Origin: Molanna angustata
Taxonomy: Eukaryota; Arthropoda; Insecta; Trichoptera; Molannidae
Direction of reading: 5' to 3'
Assembly: GCA_963576475.1 (NCBI GenBank)
Contig: OY754967.1
Coordinates: forward strand, 27,882,595 to 27,946,594
DNA: 64,000 bases
Position 1 is the first letter of the stretch. Each line of letters begins with the position of its first letter. Of the stretch, positions 1 to 11,365 are shown piece by piece. The translations under genes and the position numbers were made by a program. Below the pieces are notes generated by a model. That model saw only the letters and a program-made list of their open reading frames with translations. It made no database searches and was not told where the DNA came from.

Positions 1-414
1 CTATAAAGCTCATATGACATCGCAAATATAAGGTATTAGTAATATTATTATGACTGTAGACTAATGTTTAAATATTATAAATAATGCACTATGTGGTCAA
101 ATTAGATACAATTGTGTACGATAATACAGATTCTGTGTGTCGTAACACAGTCAGCACTGTGGCTATACCAGATTGCGATTGTTGGTAATTAGATCCGGTG
201 ACTCCATTAGGTACTGTAAATTTAGCTATTTAACAACGCCAGGTGTTAGCCAACTGTATTCTGTGTTTTAATTCTATTATTAAATAACAAAACGTTTGAT
301 CCATACGTTTGTTTCATCGCTTTAATCTAATGTATTTTTTCTTTTTATCTCCATAAACAAATCAGTATAAATAATATCTCTAAAAAATAGTACAATGTGG
401 TAAAACGTGGACGA
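1..414. other. AT-rich DNA, no gene seen
   Basis: Low-complexity AT-rich sequence with frequent stops on both strands. I recognise no element or gene here. Confidence 0.6.
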
Positions 415-592
415 ACGTGGTAAAATCACTGCCATTGTCGACTGTTCTTCTTTGGCTGGTCCTCTTCCCAGTTCATCTGGGGTCGGCCCTCCTGGTACAC
501 AGTCTCCACGTTTTTCTGTCCTATGTCATCTCACTGGTCTGCTGGTCTTCCCTCAGCTTTCTCTCAATAGAATTGAAAATAGAATTCAAATA
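415..592 (-). pseudogene. Possible LINE C-terminal tail remnant
   Basis: Read on the minus strand, this locally GC-richer stretch resembles the last part of LINE ORF2 proteins. It has a GRPAD-like segment followed by a degenerate DDI and a Trp/Arg-rich end, the layout of the 'GRP..RW.DD....W...A.DR..W' tail of RTE-like and related reverse transcriptases. Stops and frame changes interrupt it. Two short plus-strand open frames over the same bases are probably shadows. The resemblance is weak: a remnant or chance similarity are both possible. Confidence 0.35.
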
Positions 593-600
593 TAAGATCA

Positions 601-1415
601 CCCATTAATAGTTCTTTTGAAACCATAGTTAATATTATTCAACAATTATAAGAAATCAACAGCATTCTTCAAAGCCAATGTTTATGTCTATTTAAAAATT
701 ATATAAATAAAGTGATGTATCTACCTATAACATGTATCTATAATATAATTACTGTACGCAATCTTTTTTCGTCCTTCAACGAATCGCCAGTGAAATAATT
801 TTTCCTTTTTTAAACAATTTTCGCGTTCGAAATTTTTATTTAAAATAAAAAATTAATTGATGCGAAAAAGTACAAATTAATCGTTTAAAATATATTTTCT
901 GCATAAATTGACAGTATTATTGTTTAAAAAGGAATTTTAAACATTCAGAATAAATTTTAACCTTAATAATCTGCGGAATATCCATTTTGAATACTGACAA
1001 CATTGCTTTCAATATGTCATAATAATACGCAAAAAGATGACAGGTAATGTTTTCGTAATTCGTTTAATCGCATTATATACATATGTATAATTTATCATTA
1101 TTATTGTATTATTATAAAAAAGATATTCAGTCTTAACTGTTGTGTACTGTTCTAAATGATATTTCGAATGTACATTCAAATTATCAATGTTTGTAATTTC
1201 CAATTTCAAACGTACGCATTTCATATACGCATTTCTTTCAAAACATTGTCGAAAATATTTTTTTTTATAATTTCCGCATTTTTACTATAAAAATACTGTT
1301 TTATTACTTGATTTTAGCGTTTTCACGTAAAGATATTTAGTTTTTAAATGTTGTGTAATGTCCTAAATGGTATATTTGACGATATTTAGTCTTATACGGT
1401 TATTTCGCAAACAAA
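601..1415. other. AT-rich DNA, no gene seen
   Basis: AT-rich spacer with T and A runs. No repeat family or coding signal was recognised. Confidence 0.6.
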
Positions 1416-1476
1416 TAAGCCGCGCGGGGGCCGTTGGGGGTTGGGCCGCGATAGCGGTTAGGGGCAGGGCCCCTAG
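1416..1476. other. Short GC-rich island
   Basis: About 60 bases dominated by G and C (gccgcgcgggggccg, then a gggcagggcccc block) lie abruptly within AT-rich flanks. No repeat partner is seen in this window. It could be the edge of a transposable element or a small regulatory patch; function unknown. Confidence 0.5.
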
Positions 1477-2980
1477 TCAAAATGAATACATTATCTGTTT
1501 GTTTTACGACGTATTGCAAATCATCTTCACGGAACAGTGTAACATTCTATGCAATATCAAAGCAACATTTGCCCACAATTAGCGTGTGTGTTCTTTGAGA
1601 CTCGTCTTACGATTACGCGAAATGTTTTTCATTTACTTACAGTCAGTGAAAATTCCAAGGACATGTAGGTAAACATTTACTGAGAATATACTTAGATACT
1701 TTTGTCATTGTGTGATTGTGAACAAGCGCTTTCGTAAAACAGGTGGTTTGGTCTAACTTTAATCTCCCTCTTACGTATATTTATTACATTAAAAATTAAA
1801 TTTAAATGTGAAAGTACGTGAAAAACTTTGAACTTTAAAAAAATCTAAACAATCATATTTACCCACTTGCATTTTATTAGAAAATCAGCAAAAGTATATT
1901 TGACATGTTGGAATCGTAGATAGCATCACGCCGTTTAACTTGAGGTAGGCAGAAAGAACCGAAAGCCATGTGTTAGAACCAGATAGTAATATCAATATAA
2001 TATTAAGTCAATTGAATTAAGGGTTTGGGCTTTTCGTACGGTACGTATTTTTCACAATCATAATAGGAAATACGTAATCACAATCATACATAACAATTCG
2101 ACAATTCACAATCATAATAGGAAATACGTATTGCACTATTATTGAAAACATAAAGGTAAAATATACGCTCGTTTATTTAAAAATGAATAATCTTTACTAT
2201 TACTATAACATTGGCTGGAAAAAACAGGTTTGTATTTATATCGGTCTAAGTTCAATCATACTGCCTACTTATATAATCCATTCATAGAAACTTATTTAGA
2301 AATGAACATTGAACGCTGAGGCAAGTTATTTTTTTCATACTGAATTCCGTAGTCTTACTTTTGTTGTTTTGTGAACCACAACACCATAATTATCGATCCC
2401 AAAAATCAAAGCAATGTTGATGATGAAATTAAAATATTATGACCATGTTTATTATTGCTGTTAGCAAATCGTTTAAAGTCCTCAGTTAATGCAATAAAGA
2501 ATAATACATATATTAGGAAAAAACATACAATTTAAGAGATTAAGATATATTGTGATGTCTGGTGTCCGTTCTTATATTTTTTGGAAAAGACAAAATAACT
2601 ATGTAAAACCGAAATAATGTCAAATATTTGGCTTGGTAAAATTGTAAACAGGATTACCTAGTTTGGCAGCAGTAATCTTCATAATAGTCTTAGTTATAAA
2701 GGTGTAAAAATAAATAAATTGGTTTACATTCTAGATAAAATACATCGAAATAAAGAAAAACACGGTGAAATATTATGAATTTATTGTTAAGAAGTCAACA
2801 TTCATTATATTTATTGTAAGATGTTTACATTTATCAGTTTACTGGTCATTTACCAGGTGAAACGATCTGTTTCTTTTAAGAATATCTCGTAGAACTAGAA
2901 CCTGTTTTTTTTTTGTTTCTGTGTGATTACCTCCTACAAAAATGTTAGTACTTACCTACTAGTAAGTTTCCCTATAGTTA
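1477..2980. other. AT-rich DNA with one short direct repeat
   Basis: No gene is seen. A segment reading 'aatcataataggaaatacgta' occurs twice, near 2057 and near 2111, so there is a small local duplication. Otherwise the sequence is unremarkable. Confidence 0.55.
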
Positions 2981-3580
2981 TTCTTCTTCTTCTTGTTTGT
3001 TTGGTAGACCTGTTGGTCTGTAATTCAAAAACTATGCCTCCCGAGGTGTCGAAGTCCAACTTTCCTTCCAACTGTTAGGTGGTCTTCCGGGTAGACGGCG
3101 ACCAGATGGGATTTCATTTGCTGCTATAATCTGCGTAGGTACCTATATATAAGCAAACGTTGTCCCTCCAATGTCTTCTTCTGGATCTGCTCCACCGAAC
3201 GATGTCTTCTATTCCACATGTTTTTCTTATTTCAACATTGCAAACACTATCTCGGAGATTTTTTCCAGTGATTGACCTTAGAACCTTCATTTTCCTTGTC
3301 CTTAGGAGCCCCTTGGTTCGTACAGTGTCTGCTCGTGTTTCCACAGCAAACGTCATAATCGGTCACACGTATGTCTTATATATTCTGACCCTGCATGTGC
3401 ATTTTTCCAGACCATATATTTTAAGATATCCAGATACCTATGGCAAATGCTTTATTGACTTCTTTGCGCACTTTAGTGGATAATCATTATGGCTTCAGAT
3501 CTCTACTCCTAAATATTTGAAACTAATTACTTCCTCCACGGGCTTATCGTCAATAGGTTACATCTTGAAGGTTGTTTGGA
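2981..3580 (-). pseudogene. RTE-like LINE ORF2 C-terminal remnant
   Basis: On the minus strand this reads as the 3' end of a non-LTR retrotransposon reverse transcriptase. Near 3540 there is a 'VISFKYLGVEI' segment, the usual F-x-YLG motif after the RT palm. Then comes 'VRIYKTYV', an ETRADT..TK.LLRT region, 'KVLRSITG..LRD' and 'IEDIVRW.R.RRRHWRDNV'. The element ends at 2981 in a (GAA)n tail, seen as (TTC)n on the plus strand, as in two other copies in this window. Stops and frameshifts make it dead. The RTE clade is inferred from C-terminal style and the trinucleotide tail; the LINE call itself is firm. Confidence 0.75.
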
Positions 3581-3689
3581 TATAGTAATACATTTTGTTT
3601 TATATTATTATATTGACTCAAATTCTCGCTTCTCATCCATTAATGCATGCTCTCCTCTGGGATTCGATGATATATGAATTGTATAATTT

Positions 3690-3752
3690 AAAATCAAATA
3701 ATAATGAACACTTCCTTGCACCCTGCGCAAGTGCCGAGTTTAATAATCTTGT
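3690..3752 (-). repeat. SINE-B 3' tail fragment
   Basis: The 'gaacacttccttgcaccctgcg' type segment followed by 'caagtgccgagttt' matches the 3' end of the SINE-B copies near 16.8, 39.3 and 51.1 kb, in minus orientation. The tRNA-like head is missing. Confidence 0.65.
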
Positions 3753-3755
3753 ATA

Positions 3756-4515
3756 GTTTTCAGAATGTTTAATTAATATTCATATATGCGCTTTATTATC
3801 ATTTATAATGTAAGAATTTGGTAAAAATATTATTTATGATTACCTACCATTTAGAATACCTTACCAACTGATTAAAAATACATATTGTGCCAACCTCTTA
3901 ATTTTAAATACGCTTTTAGACTACTTATTCAAATGTTTATTCAAAAAGTATTATGGATGTTTAGTTTTATTAGTTTAAACAAGCAAAGTTTTATTAGACC
4001 GCTCATAATTCTCTTCAATTTTCATACCGTAACATTAAAATTAATTATTATTCTACGATCAAAGAATTATTGTATGTGCATAAATTAAACGAAGCCAACT
4101 AGTTTTAAACACAATTTTGAATTAAAACTAGTTTTAACTTTAAACTAATAATTTACTCAAATCTTGATTATGTTTGTTGCTAAAACAAAAATGAACTTCA
4201 ACCCTTATTTAGGAGCGCTAAACCGAATGTCTGGAGAATTTATTTTAATTGAAATATATTAACATTAATAACCAGCGTTACTGCTTCATAGCAGGTTTGA
4301 GTGGGTATCTACATAGGTCAAGGAGAGCCTAACTCTTTGTTTTTTTATGAAATTGTATAATAAAGAGCTTTATTACCATTGTTACATTTCATATATTAAA
4401 TACACACATTATTATTCCGAATTTTATAAAATTATTATGATTATACACTAGACCATTTTTTAGAAAACATATAATTGAAGTGCCAATTTTGATGAATACA
4501 AGTGAAATTGGACGT
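3756..4515. other. AT-rich DNA, no gene seen
   Basis: AT-rich sequence with short direct and inverted 'aaactagtttta' motifs near 4100-4145. No recognised gene or repeat family. Confidence 0.55.
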
Positions 4516-4519
4516 GGCA

Positions 4520-4765
4520 GAAGACGCATGAAAGCAGAATAAATGCAGTTGAAATGAGATCGTTTAGAATAGTTTGTAATAGAACGATGTATGACAGGGT
4601 AAGAAATGAGGACAAATGGAAAGAATGTGAGATGAAGAAAGATGTCATTTCTAGAATAAAAGTGAACACATTGATATGGTGGGGAATGGAGGAGACTCTT
4701 GGATTCAGCCAAAGCCCACCCAGGGCTGTCGAGCTTATGATAATGATGATGATGATCGATGACAT
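4520..4765 (+). pseudogene. LINE ORF2 C-terminal remnant with (TGA)n tail
   Basis: The frame through 4554 reads KTHESRINAVEMRSFRIVC, then YDRVRNEDKW and ISRIKVNTLIWWG. This is the C-terminal signature of RTE-like insect LINE reverse transcriptases ('NAVEMRSLRR..G....DRVRNEDI', 'SRI..N.LRWFGH'). After a GFSQSPPRAVEL segment it ends in a (ATG)n-like tract at 4742-4757, which is probably the element's simple-repeat 3' tail. The copy is strongly 5'-truncated. A longer minus-strand open frame over 4460-4915 is antisense and not believed. Confidence 0.7.
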
Positions 4766-4802
4766 TGAGATGGTTTGGTCACATGTGGAGATGGTTTGGT
4801 GA

Positions 4803-4862
4803 ATGAGGAACGCCTGACTAAGAAAACAGGTGCTTGTTTTCTTTGTCAGGCGTTCCTTACGG
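4803..4862. repeat. Short inverted repeat (hairpin)
   Basis: The sequence 'aggaacgcctgac' with a following AAGAAAACA run is mirrored by TGTTTTCTTTGT and 'caggcgttcct'. The result is an imperfect hairpin with arms of about 24 bases and a loop of only a few bases. No function is known; it may be an end of a foldback element. Confidence 0.6.
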
Positions 4863-4954
4863 TACGCGAGTATGGTATTTACGATACGGTACTTCGGGTA
4901 TGCGAGAAAACACATATAAATGATTTTAATCTTATCTCACAGGATGGCATCAAA

Positions 4955-5510
4955 CTATTAAATTCAGTAACTTAAAATCATCTCCCGCTTTTTTCGTAAA
5001 ATTCGGAGTTCCCCAGGGTTCTGTTCTAGGTCCGTTACTATTTATCTTATACACAAAAGACATATTTTCAATCAATGACTCCCAAACTACTCGCACACTG
5101 TTATGCGGACGATTGGCAGCTTTACTTTTATTGCACACTAGAAAATGCTCACCATCTAAAAACTGTAATTCGTAAATGTATCGAAGATATCGGTGTTTGA
5201 ATGTCATCAAACAAACTTAAGCTAAACCCGAGACAGAACTACTCTGAACAGCAACGCACAAACGAAGCCATTTAATAGACACCTCCTCACTAACCTTCGA
5301 AAATGTTATGTTCTTCCCAAATCCTGTGTTAAACTTATTTGAGTTAAAATAGATTCTAATCTAAGCTTTTCAAACCAAATAAACACAGTTACTCTTTCTG
5401 CTTTCTTTCAACTAAGACGTTTAAAGTCAATCCGAAGGAGTATCCCAATTGAAGCCTTGAAACCTTTGAATATAAGCGTGAAAGGTTGAATATAAGCGTA
5501 GTAAAATGTG
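4955..5510 (+). pseudogene. CR1-like LINE reverse transcriptase fragment, frameshifted
   Basis: Two RT palm motifs are clear. Positions 5002-5060 read FGVPQGSVLGPLLFILY, and 5102-5131 read YADDWQLYFY with the catalytic YADD box. They lie in different frames, so a +1-type shift occurred between them. Downstream are 'HHLKTVIRKCIEDIG', 'SSNKLKLNP' and, near 5400-5460, 'LRRLKSIRRSIPIEALK', the order found in CR1/L2-type LINEs. Several stops follow. The copy lacks the endonuclease domain and is inactive. Its probable 3' UTR lies at 5715-5802. Confidence 0.8.
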
Positions 5511-5714
5511 TAGAGTTGGCCACAAATAATTTTTTTTTTATATATTTACACCGGAAGCAAATGTGTATAAAAACACATAGAAAAAATGGACTATGCGAAA
5601 TGGTTTAAAATATAATTAAATATAAGTTTAGTGTTGGAAACAACCCACTTATTTTTATTGTCTTTGGGTCCTTTACGAATTCTAAACGAATTTCCTTGAA
5701 CGAATTCTAAGTGT

Positions 5715-5802
5715 CTGGAAGAAATTGCCATTAGGCAATAAGTCCGCCATTTGTACTAGCTATTAAGTAATGTACAATAAAGTGTTTAAATAAATAAATA
5801 AA
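5715..5802 (+). mobile_element. LINE 3' end with conserved hairpin and (AAAT)n tail
   Basis: A segment 'ggaagaaattgccattaggc' then 'aataagtccgcca' forms a small stem (attgcc/ggcaat) and precedes 'gtacaataaagtgttt' and a (TAAA)n tail. This is the usual 3' end of insect CR1/Jockey-type LINEs. It follows the RT remnant at 4955-5510 on the same strand, with about 200 disturbed bases between them, so it is most likely the same copy. The hairpin is shared with SINE-B. Confidence 0.7.
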
Positions 5803-6059
5803 TAATTTCGTCGTTTTCAAATGAAATTTTCCTGAAATTTATAAATAAAATCTAGAAAATACATAAATAAATAAATGAAACATGAAACCTTTCTTGGTTC
5901 TCGCCTGCGACACATGAACAAAGAAAAAATACATATCCATATACGTAGATATATTAAAAATATAAAAAAATACTTGGTATTTGTTCTATTGAAATTTCTT
6001 TGATTATTGACGCTTTTCGTGCAAGGCACATCGTCAGAATAATACTATAGTTAGAATAA

Positions 6060-7146
6060 TGCTTTTTTACTCTCCACACTATGGAATAGTGGAGTCATGA
6101 TTTCACAATTTTTAAGCGTATTTTTTTTACATCAATTTCTCAACGGGTATCATGTAGAGAGTACACACTGTGAGTTTCGTCGTGATGTGTTTGTATGTAT
6201 GGCGTACAACGTACGGCGTACGGAATTATCCTTTTTGTGTTCTCTCTACAGCCCAAACTATAAGTCCGATCGACTTCATATTTACATCATATGTGTAAAG
6301 TGCAAAGACCTAGAGCTGATTAGTTTTCCATAGACATCTTTAATTTCTTCTCTATGATTTCATCATTTACGTTGTTTTTTTTGTGTCCTCTCTAGAGCCC
6401 AAACTATAAGTCCGATTGACTTCATATTGATATCATATATGTAAAGTAGTTTTCCTATGATATCCGTTAATTTCTTCTCTATGATTTCATCTGTCCAAAT
6501 TTTCAAAATGCTCTCACTGAAAATCGAGGTATTTTTATACTGTTTAACATTTTGATACAATAAAAATACACTCATCAAAAATGCATTTAAGGATTGTCAA
6601 AATTTAAAGAAAAAAAACTATGGTCAGCCATATCAATGTAAAATAAATTTCATATTTGTATGAAAAATGTAGGTAAATAAAAAAATTACAATAACTTCTG
6701 TATGGGAAAATTGAAGAATCAACTTCATATTGATATTGAATGTGTCTCTATAGACAAGTGTATTTTTTACTCTCCACTTCTATCTTCCTCAAGTGGTAGA
6801 CAGTAAGAACCTAACACCGCATTCTTCTATCTTGACTCATATACATCGCCTCATCAACATTGATACACTGTCTCATACGTGCTCATCTTTCTAGTAAAGC
6901 AATTTTACTTAAAATTTATCAACACGTATCATGTAGAAAGTGCATACTATGAGTTTTGTGACAATGTTTTTGTATGTTTGGTGTATTGTGAAAACTTTTG
7001 TCCTCTAGGAATCTTATATTTGTTTAAGAATCTAATAGAAATGTTCTTCATAAAAATGCATTTAGAGATTGTCAACATTTCAAGAAAAAAATGAACGCTT
7101 ACTATGGTATGGAGAGTTTAGGGTTGGCCACAACCCACTCGTTTTA
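6060..7146 (+). repeat. Dispersed repeat Y, duplicated or composite copy
   Basis: The segment from about 6690 to 7146 aligns with 36650-37105. Both share 'tttttactctccacttctatc', 'catcgcctcatcaacattga', 'tcatgtagaaagtg' and the end 'ggccacaacccactcgtttta'. A second, older partial copy of the same middle part ('tcatgtagagagtacacac') starts at about 6060. All three carry a short related open frame (YHVES..YEF...VFVCMAY style). The right terminus matches one end of the inverted-repeat element at 36.2-37.1 kb. The class is unknown. Confidence 0.6.
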
Positions 7147-8165
7147 TATTTGTAATATATAGATATATACAATGGAGTTCTATCAAGAATTGTCAATCGA
7201 CAAACTAAACTAATATCCATATACATAGGTACATATACATACACTACACACTAAAATATTATTAAAAGGATTTGATCGTAACCATGGCAACGAATATCAA
7301 CAAAATGTATGGACTATTTTTGCGTGAAAAAATGGGTACATTTACACAGAAAAATACTTAAAGATAAACGAAATAATAACCATATTTTTTACTTTCATGC
7401 TAAGTTATAATTATAAATATTTTTCATGTAAATAAGTACTTCTAACATTAAATAAACAAATATTTGCTCACAAAAAAGTATATTTCATTCGATAAAAAAA
7501 TACGCAAATTTACGTAAAAATAACACAATATAACAATAAAAAAGTTGATTTTTTATTAAAACAATCTGCATAGTAGGTATTTATCGTTTGAAACATTGTC
7601 GTATTGGATTGATGCTCGGCGAGAAAAAAATTCCACATACATATTACGCGTTCAAATATTATGGTGCGTATATAACCTGCTAACTTTTTATGACTGTAGA
7701 AAACCATGCAGTTATTTACTTTGCCCTGCCAAGCATTTTATTTCATCCATCAAAATCGACAGCGATGGCACTCCAATTGTTTAACTTAGTTTTCAATGCA
7801 AACAACACAAATACCGCTTAGTAAATGCGGGGTCATAACTCTTGTTTGACGTATATTTTGAAGAGGACTTTGGTATTCCTAATCACCACAAACATAATAT
7901 TTGGTTTCTTTTTTGCGACTTTGCGAACATTTGGAAACGGTTCACGAGGCCTTGAATGTTATTCAAATGTTAATTCACGATAACATTTACGTGGGGTCCA
8001 TACAGCGGAAAATGATTCATTAACAGTAGCAGGTAAAACAGGCCATTAAGCAAATGGGTACCGAATGTTATCAATTCCACGTGCTGGTCGCTTCGCAGAA
8101 AAGGTGGCATTTTTGTTGTTTTGACTTATCGCATCGTACGATAATAGCTGTGTTTCAATAGGAAT
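7147..8165. other. AT-rich DNA, no gene seen
   Basis: AT-rich sequence, becoming less so towards 8 kb. There are no recognised repeats and no open frame with a family resemblance. Confidence 0.55.
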
Positions 8166-8462
8166 CCCACGTATTCCGTATGACTAGTATTTGCGCTGCT
8201 TGCAGACGAGACGAGTCGCGCCACCCATTTTCAACCAATAGTAAGACGAGATTTACGGCGGGTAATGACATCATTACTTGTTTCGCCGTAGTAAAACTCG
8301 TGAATAGCTCTGCCAATACTTTGGCAAGGCGTTAGTGTGGCGTTGCACTCAACAAACTGTTGTCGTCTCTTTCGAGCACCGAATAGAGTTAAGGTTAATT
8401 TTAAACGAGTTAAATTTAACTGACGCGCCTTGTATTTGTTGAGTTTGTTAAACATTGACATC
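8166..8462. other. GC-elevated, non-repetitive patch
   Basis: About 300 bases have visibly higher G+C than the flanks and include 'gacgagacgagtcgcgccacc' and 'caaccaatag' (CCAAT on the plus strand). No copy occurs elsewhere in the window. A 76-codon minus-strand frame covers part of it without family resemblance. It could be a regulatory element, a promoter-proximal segment or an old element. Confidence 0.35.
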
Positions 8463-8570
8463 TCTTTGTGGCTTTCTCAAGAAATATATCAAATATTTAT
8501 CTTGCCAGAAGATAATATGATGATTTTCCACGCAACTGTTGATTCAGCAGGAATTGGTCTATTACTTTAT

Positions 8571-9067
8571 TTAAGAGGGTAATTGCTGCCAACGTACCTA
8601 TTTTTTCAATTTGAATTTGCATCATTACTACAAAACGAATCATTTTGAAAAAAATCTAGTTAGTTTGGACATTAATAAAGAAAAATATACCTACCTTAAC
8701 TTTTTTATTATGTTCTGTATATATTCTTGTAGAAAATAATAAGCATACCCCGATTTTTGACATTTATCTTAAATTTCTAAAAAACTATAAGGTATAGAGC
8801 ATTATATTTTTTTATAAATTAAAGAAGATTAAAATATCAATACGATGTAACGTTGCATTAATGCATCAGGTTATGTTAATAAACCAAAAAAACTTTTATT
8901 TCGCAATGGCGCTGAATGGAAAATAAATGTTTTTTTATTAATGATATATTTTTCTTTATTAATACCCAAACTATGTAAATTATTTTTTTCAAAACGATTT
9001 GATAAGAAATAATGATGGAATATCAAATTGAAAAATAGGTACGTTGGCAGTAGTCCCCCCCCCTTAA
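8571..9067. mobile_element. TTAA-flanked foldback element, copy 1
   Basis: The element (8575-9063) lies between TTAA at 8571-8574 and TTAA at 9064-9067. Its ends are inverted: 'gctgccaacgtacctatttt' on the left and 'aaaataggtacgttggcag' on the right, with G-run/C-run outermost bases. The interior is also largely self-complementary, so the whole forms a long imperfect hairpin with its centre near the 'cgcaatggcgctgaatgg' segment. Other copies are at 24.36 and 49.2 kb. It encodes no transposase and is a non-autonomous (MITE-like) element. Confidence 0.8.
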
Positions 9068-9269
9068 GCAGTCCTACCGTAATTATTTCTAAAACTGTTG
9101 ATGTAGAACTTTTAAAAGTAAACAAAACCCTGATTTTGAAATATTTTGTTTTTTATCAAACGTAGACGTAGGCAAAAACGCATATTTATTTATTAATATA
9201 TACCTATGTAGGTACTTTCATGAATTATTTTATTTAATTTTACTTTATGACAATTTTAACATCTCAATG

Positions 9270-9620
9270 GTGACGAAGTTGGAATATCATGAGAGCCGGA
9301 AAATAAAGGCCCCTATAGTGCTTAGGACCTGTCATCGGCTGGTTTACGTGATCACTCTAAGCGCTTTCGCAACGTCCCTTTTTATTAAGTTCCTTATCAA
9401 TCCATTTTGAAAATTTCTATATATATTGTTAATCATGAAATCTTATCGCTTGAGAATAAGCTAAAATACCATCGTCCATTTCGTCATCTATGAAATTACG
9501 AAAAACTTTTTTGTAACGCCATCTATTGAGAGATTGGTTTGTAAACAATGAAAGCAACAGTCCTCATACATGAGGTGACAATCCTTTCGCATATATATCA
9601 CCCCTGAATAGCACCAGAAT
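9270..9620 (+). mobile_element. Dispersed repeat Z, copy 1 (keeps left end)
   Basis: A left end (about 9270-9345, 'gaagttggaat...gacctgtcatcggctggttt') is followed by 'cgcaacgtccc', one copy of a 'tattaagttccttatc' motif, then 'tttgtaacgccatctattgag' and 'gtaaacaatgaaagcaacagt'. The left end is the inverted complement of the right end of the 22-kb copy, so Z appears to be a transposon with terminal inverted repeats of about 70-80 bases. No coding capacity is seen. Confidence 0.6.
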
Positions 9621-10420
9621 TATTAGTTAATTTTTGTCTTGTTTACTTGTATAAATACATATATGTACCTATATGTAAATCGAATATTTTGATGATCAAG
9701 AATACTTATTGTTTAAAAAAATGTAAATAAATAAAACTTTAATAAAAAAAAAAAATGATATGTCATTTTATCTAAACCCTTACCAAATAATTCATTTTTA
9801 TTAAAAGACTTTTTTTATCCACTCTTTAACGAGCCACCCTATTGATAGGCATTTTCAAAGAGCTATTTTCCAAAACTAGGGTCAAGTATTCATTTTTAGA
9901 ACATGTCTTACCTAACCGTTTTTTTTGTTTAAGTACCTATACAAAAAAATCCTTATGTACAAATCAAACATTATTTTGTTAAAGATGAATTATATACCTA
10001 AATTTATTGACACAGGAAGTATACAGAAACATTCTATCAATCAGATATTGCTTAGTGGGTGCATAATGTTGAAAATTACGCTATTATAATATTAATAAAT
10101 TCTTCACGCCTTTTAACTACTATTTTTATAGCATTCACGTTAAATCATTATTTAAAATACTCCTGATACTTCATTAATTATCTTGGATGTAGATCTTTTG
10201 AAAACATAATTTATAATATGTAGAAATACTACGCAATGATGAAATTTTTGAGTCTTTGCGGCGCAATTTAAACTATTTAGGTAAGTACAATATTAATACA
10301 CAGCAACAATACATGAACTGTAGTTTAAATTTTTATGGAAAGTTGTAAAATTGAAACTACTTATCATGCTTTGCCTTGGACGTGTTCGATGGCTGCATTC
10401 AGAAACAGATCTGGCATTGC
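9621..10420. other. AT-rich DNA, no gene seen
   Basis: AT-rich with short T runs; no recognised feature. Confidence 0.55.
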
Positions 10421-10421
10421 T

Positions 10422-11365
10422 ATATCGTCTACTTACTGGAAGAAGTCATTAACTGCCCATTTTGGCAAAAATGAGTTAACTATACTACCATAATCACCAA
10501 AACGCCCTTTACATCTGGAAAAAAATTATGTTCATATGAGGTCCCGTTGCGGAGATTTTTCGGAAAAATATTCATTATCTGCATTCTTTTTCAATTATGT
10601 CGTCTGGAAAAAGTCATTATCGTTATAATGAAGTTTTTTTTACAATTTTTTGCATCTAACTACCAACATTTCCTAAAAGTTTAACACATTAACTAAAGAA
10701 TTTAACTTTCGATAAATACATTGCATCTCACCATTTCCCTAAGGGGGAATATGACTCAGAACAAACCCAGGTTTAATATTGGTTAGTTCATAAAAAAATA
10801 TTCCTACTAAAAATGCGGATAAATACCTAAATTTCTATTAATTTTAAAGTCAGAAAAAAATTTAAAAGAGGTCCAGGGCACAAATGGTACTTTTCATTTG
10901 AAACATCTGAGATTTTTATAGGTACCTACTAATAAAATATAGACAAAATGAGAATATTGGAAAAAATACAAAAAGTTTGGAAGAAATTGCAAAATGGCAA
11001 TAAATTCGCCACTTGCGCAGGTTGCAAGGAAGTGAATAAAATTTGAAAAATTTTATGAAAGCATTATAATGAGTTTTACCACATAGAAATATTACATACA
11101 GTCTCACACAGTATGGCAGATGAGCCGTCAGGAAAATCTCATTATATGCAAATTTGTGTTTTTTTCTTTCCCAATGAGTTTTTGTCAAATTTGAACATTA
11201 TATATAGTTAGATTAGACGACTTTGTATATATGTTGAAAAAATCATGACAATCTATAAATAATTAAAGGAGTTATGAGAGTTAGTATTGCAAAAAACTTT
11301 GACAGCCATTATCTCGAAAACATGTTTGTCGCAGTTAGTGACTTCTTCCAGTAAGCAGACGATAT
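10422..11365. repeat. Widely spaced inverted repeat, possible DNA transposon ends
   Basis: The 35 bases at 10422-10456 (containing 'ttactggaagaagtca') are the inverted complement, with two mismatches, of 11331-11365. The 870 bases between have no convincing coding frame and include a SINE-B tail fragment near 10.98 kb. The arms could be inverted termini of a non-autonomous transposon or two oppositely oriented copies of a dispersed repeat. Confidence 0.45.
10972..11043 (+). repeat. SINE-B 3' tail fragment
   Basis: 'ggaagaaattgc...ggcaataaa', 'tcgccacttgcgcagg' and 'tgcaaggaagtg' match the tail of full SINE-B copies in plus orientation. The tRNA-like head is absent. Confidence 0.65.

Noticed and set aside
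407..608. Two overlapping plus-strand frames with a signal-peptide look
   Set aside because: They overlap in different frames, and the opposite strand fits a LINE tail slightly better; no downstream domain.
3160..3483. 107-codon plus-strand frame
   Set aside because: It is antisense to the RTE-like ORF2 remnant on the minus strand.
4460..4915. 151-codon minus-strand frame
   Set aside because: It is antisense to a LINE C-terminus whose plus-strand motifs are recognisable, and it crosses a hairpin.
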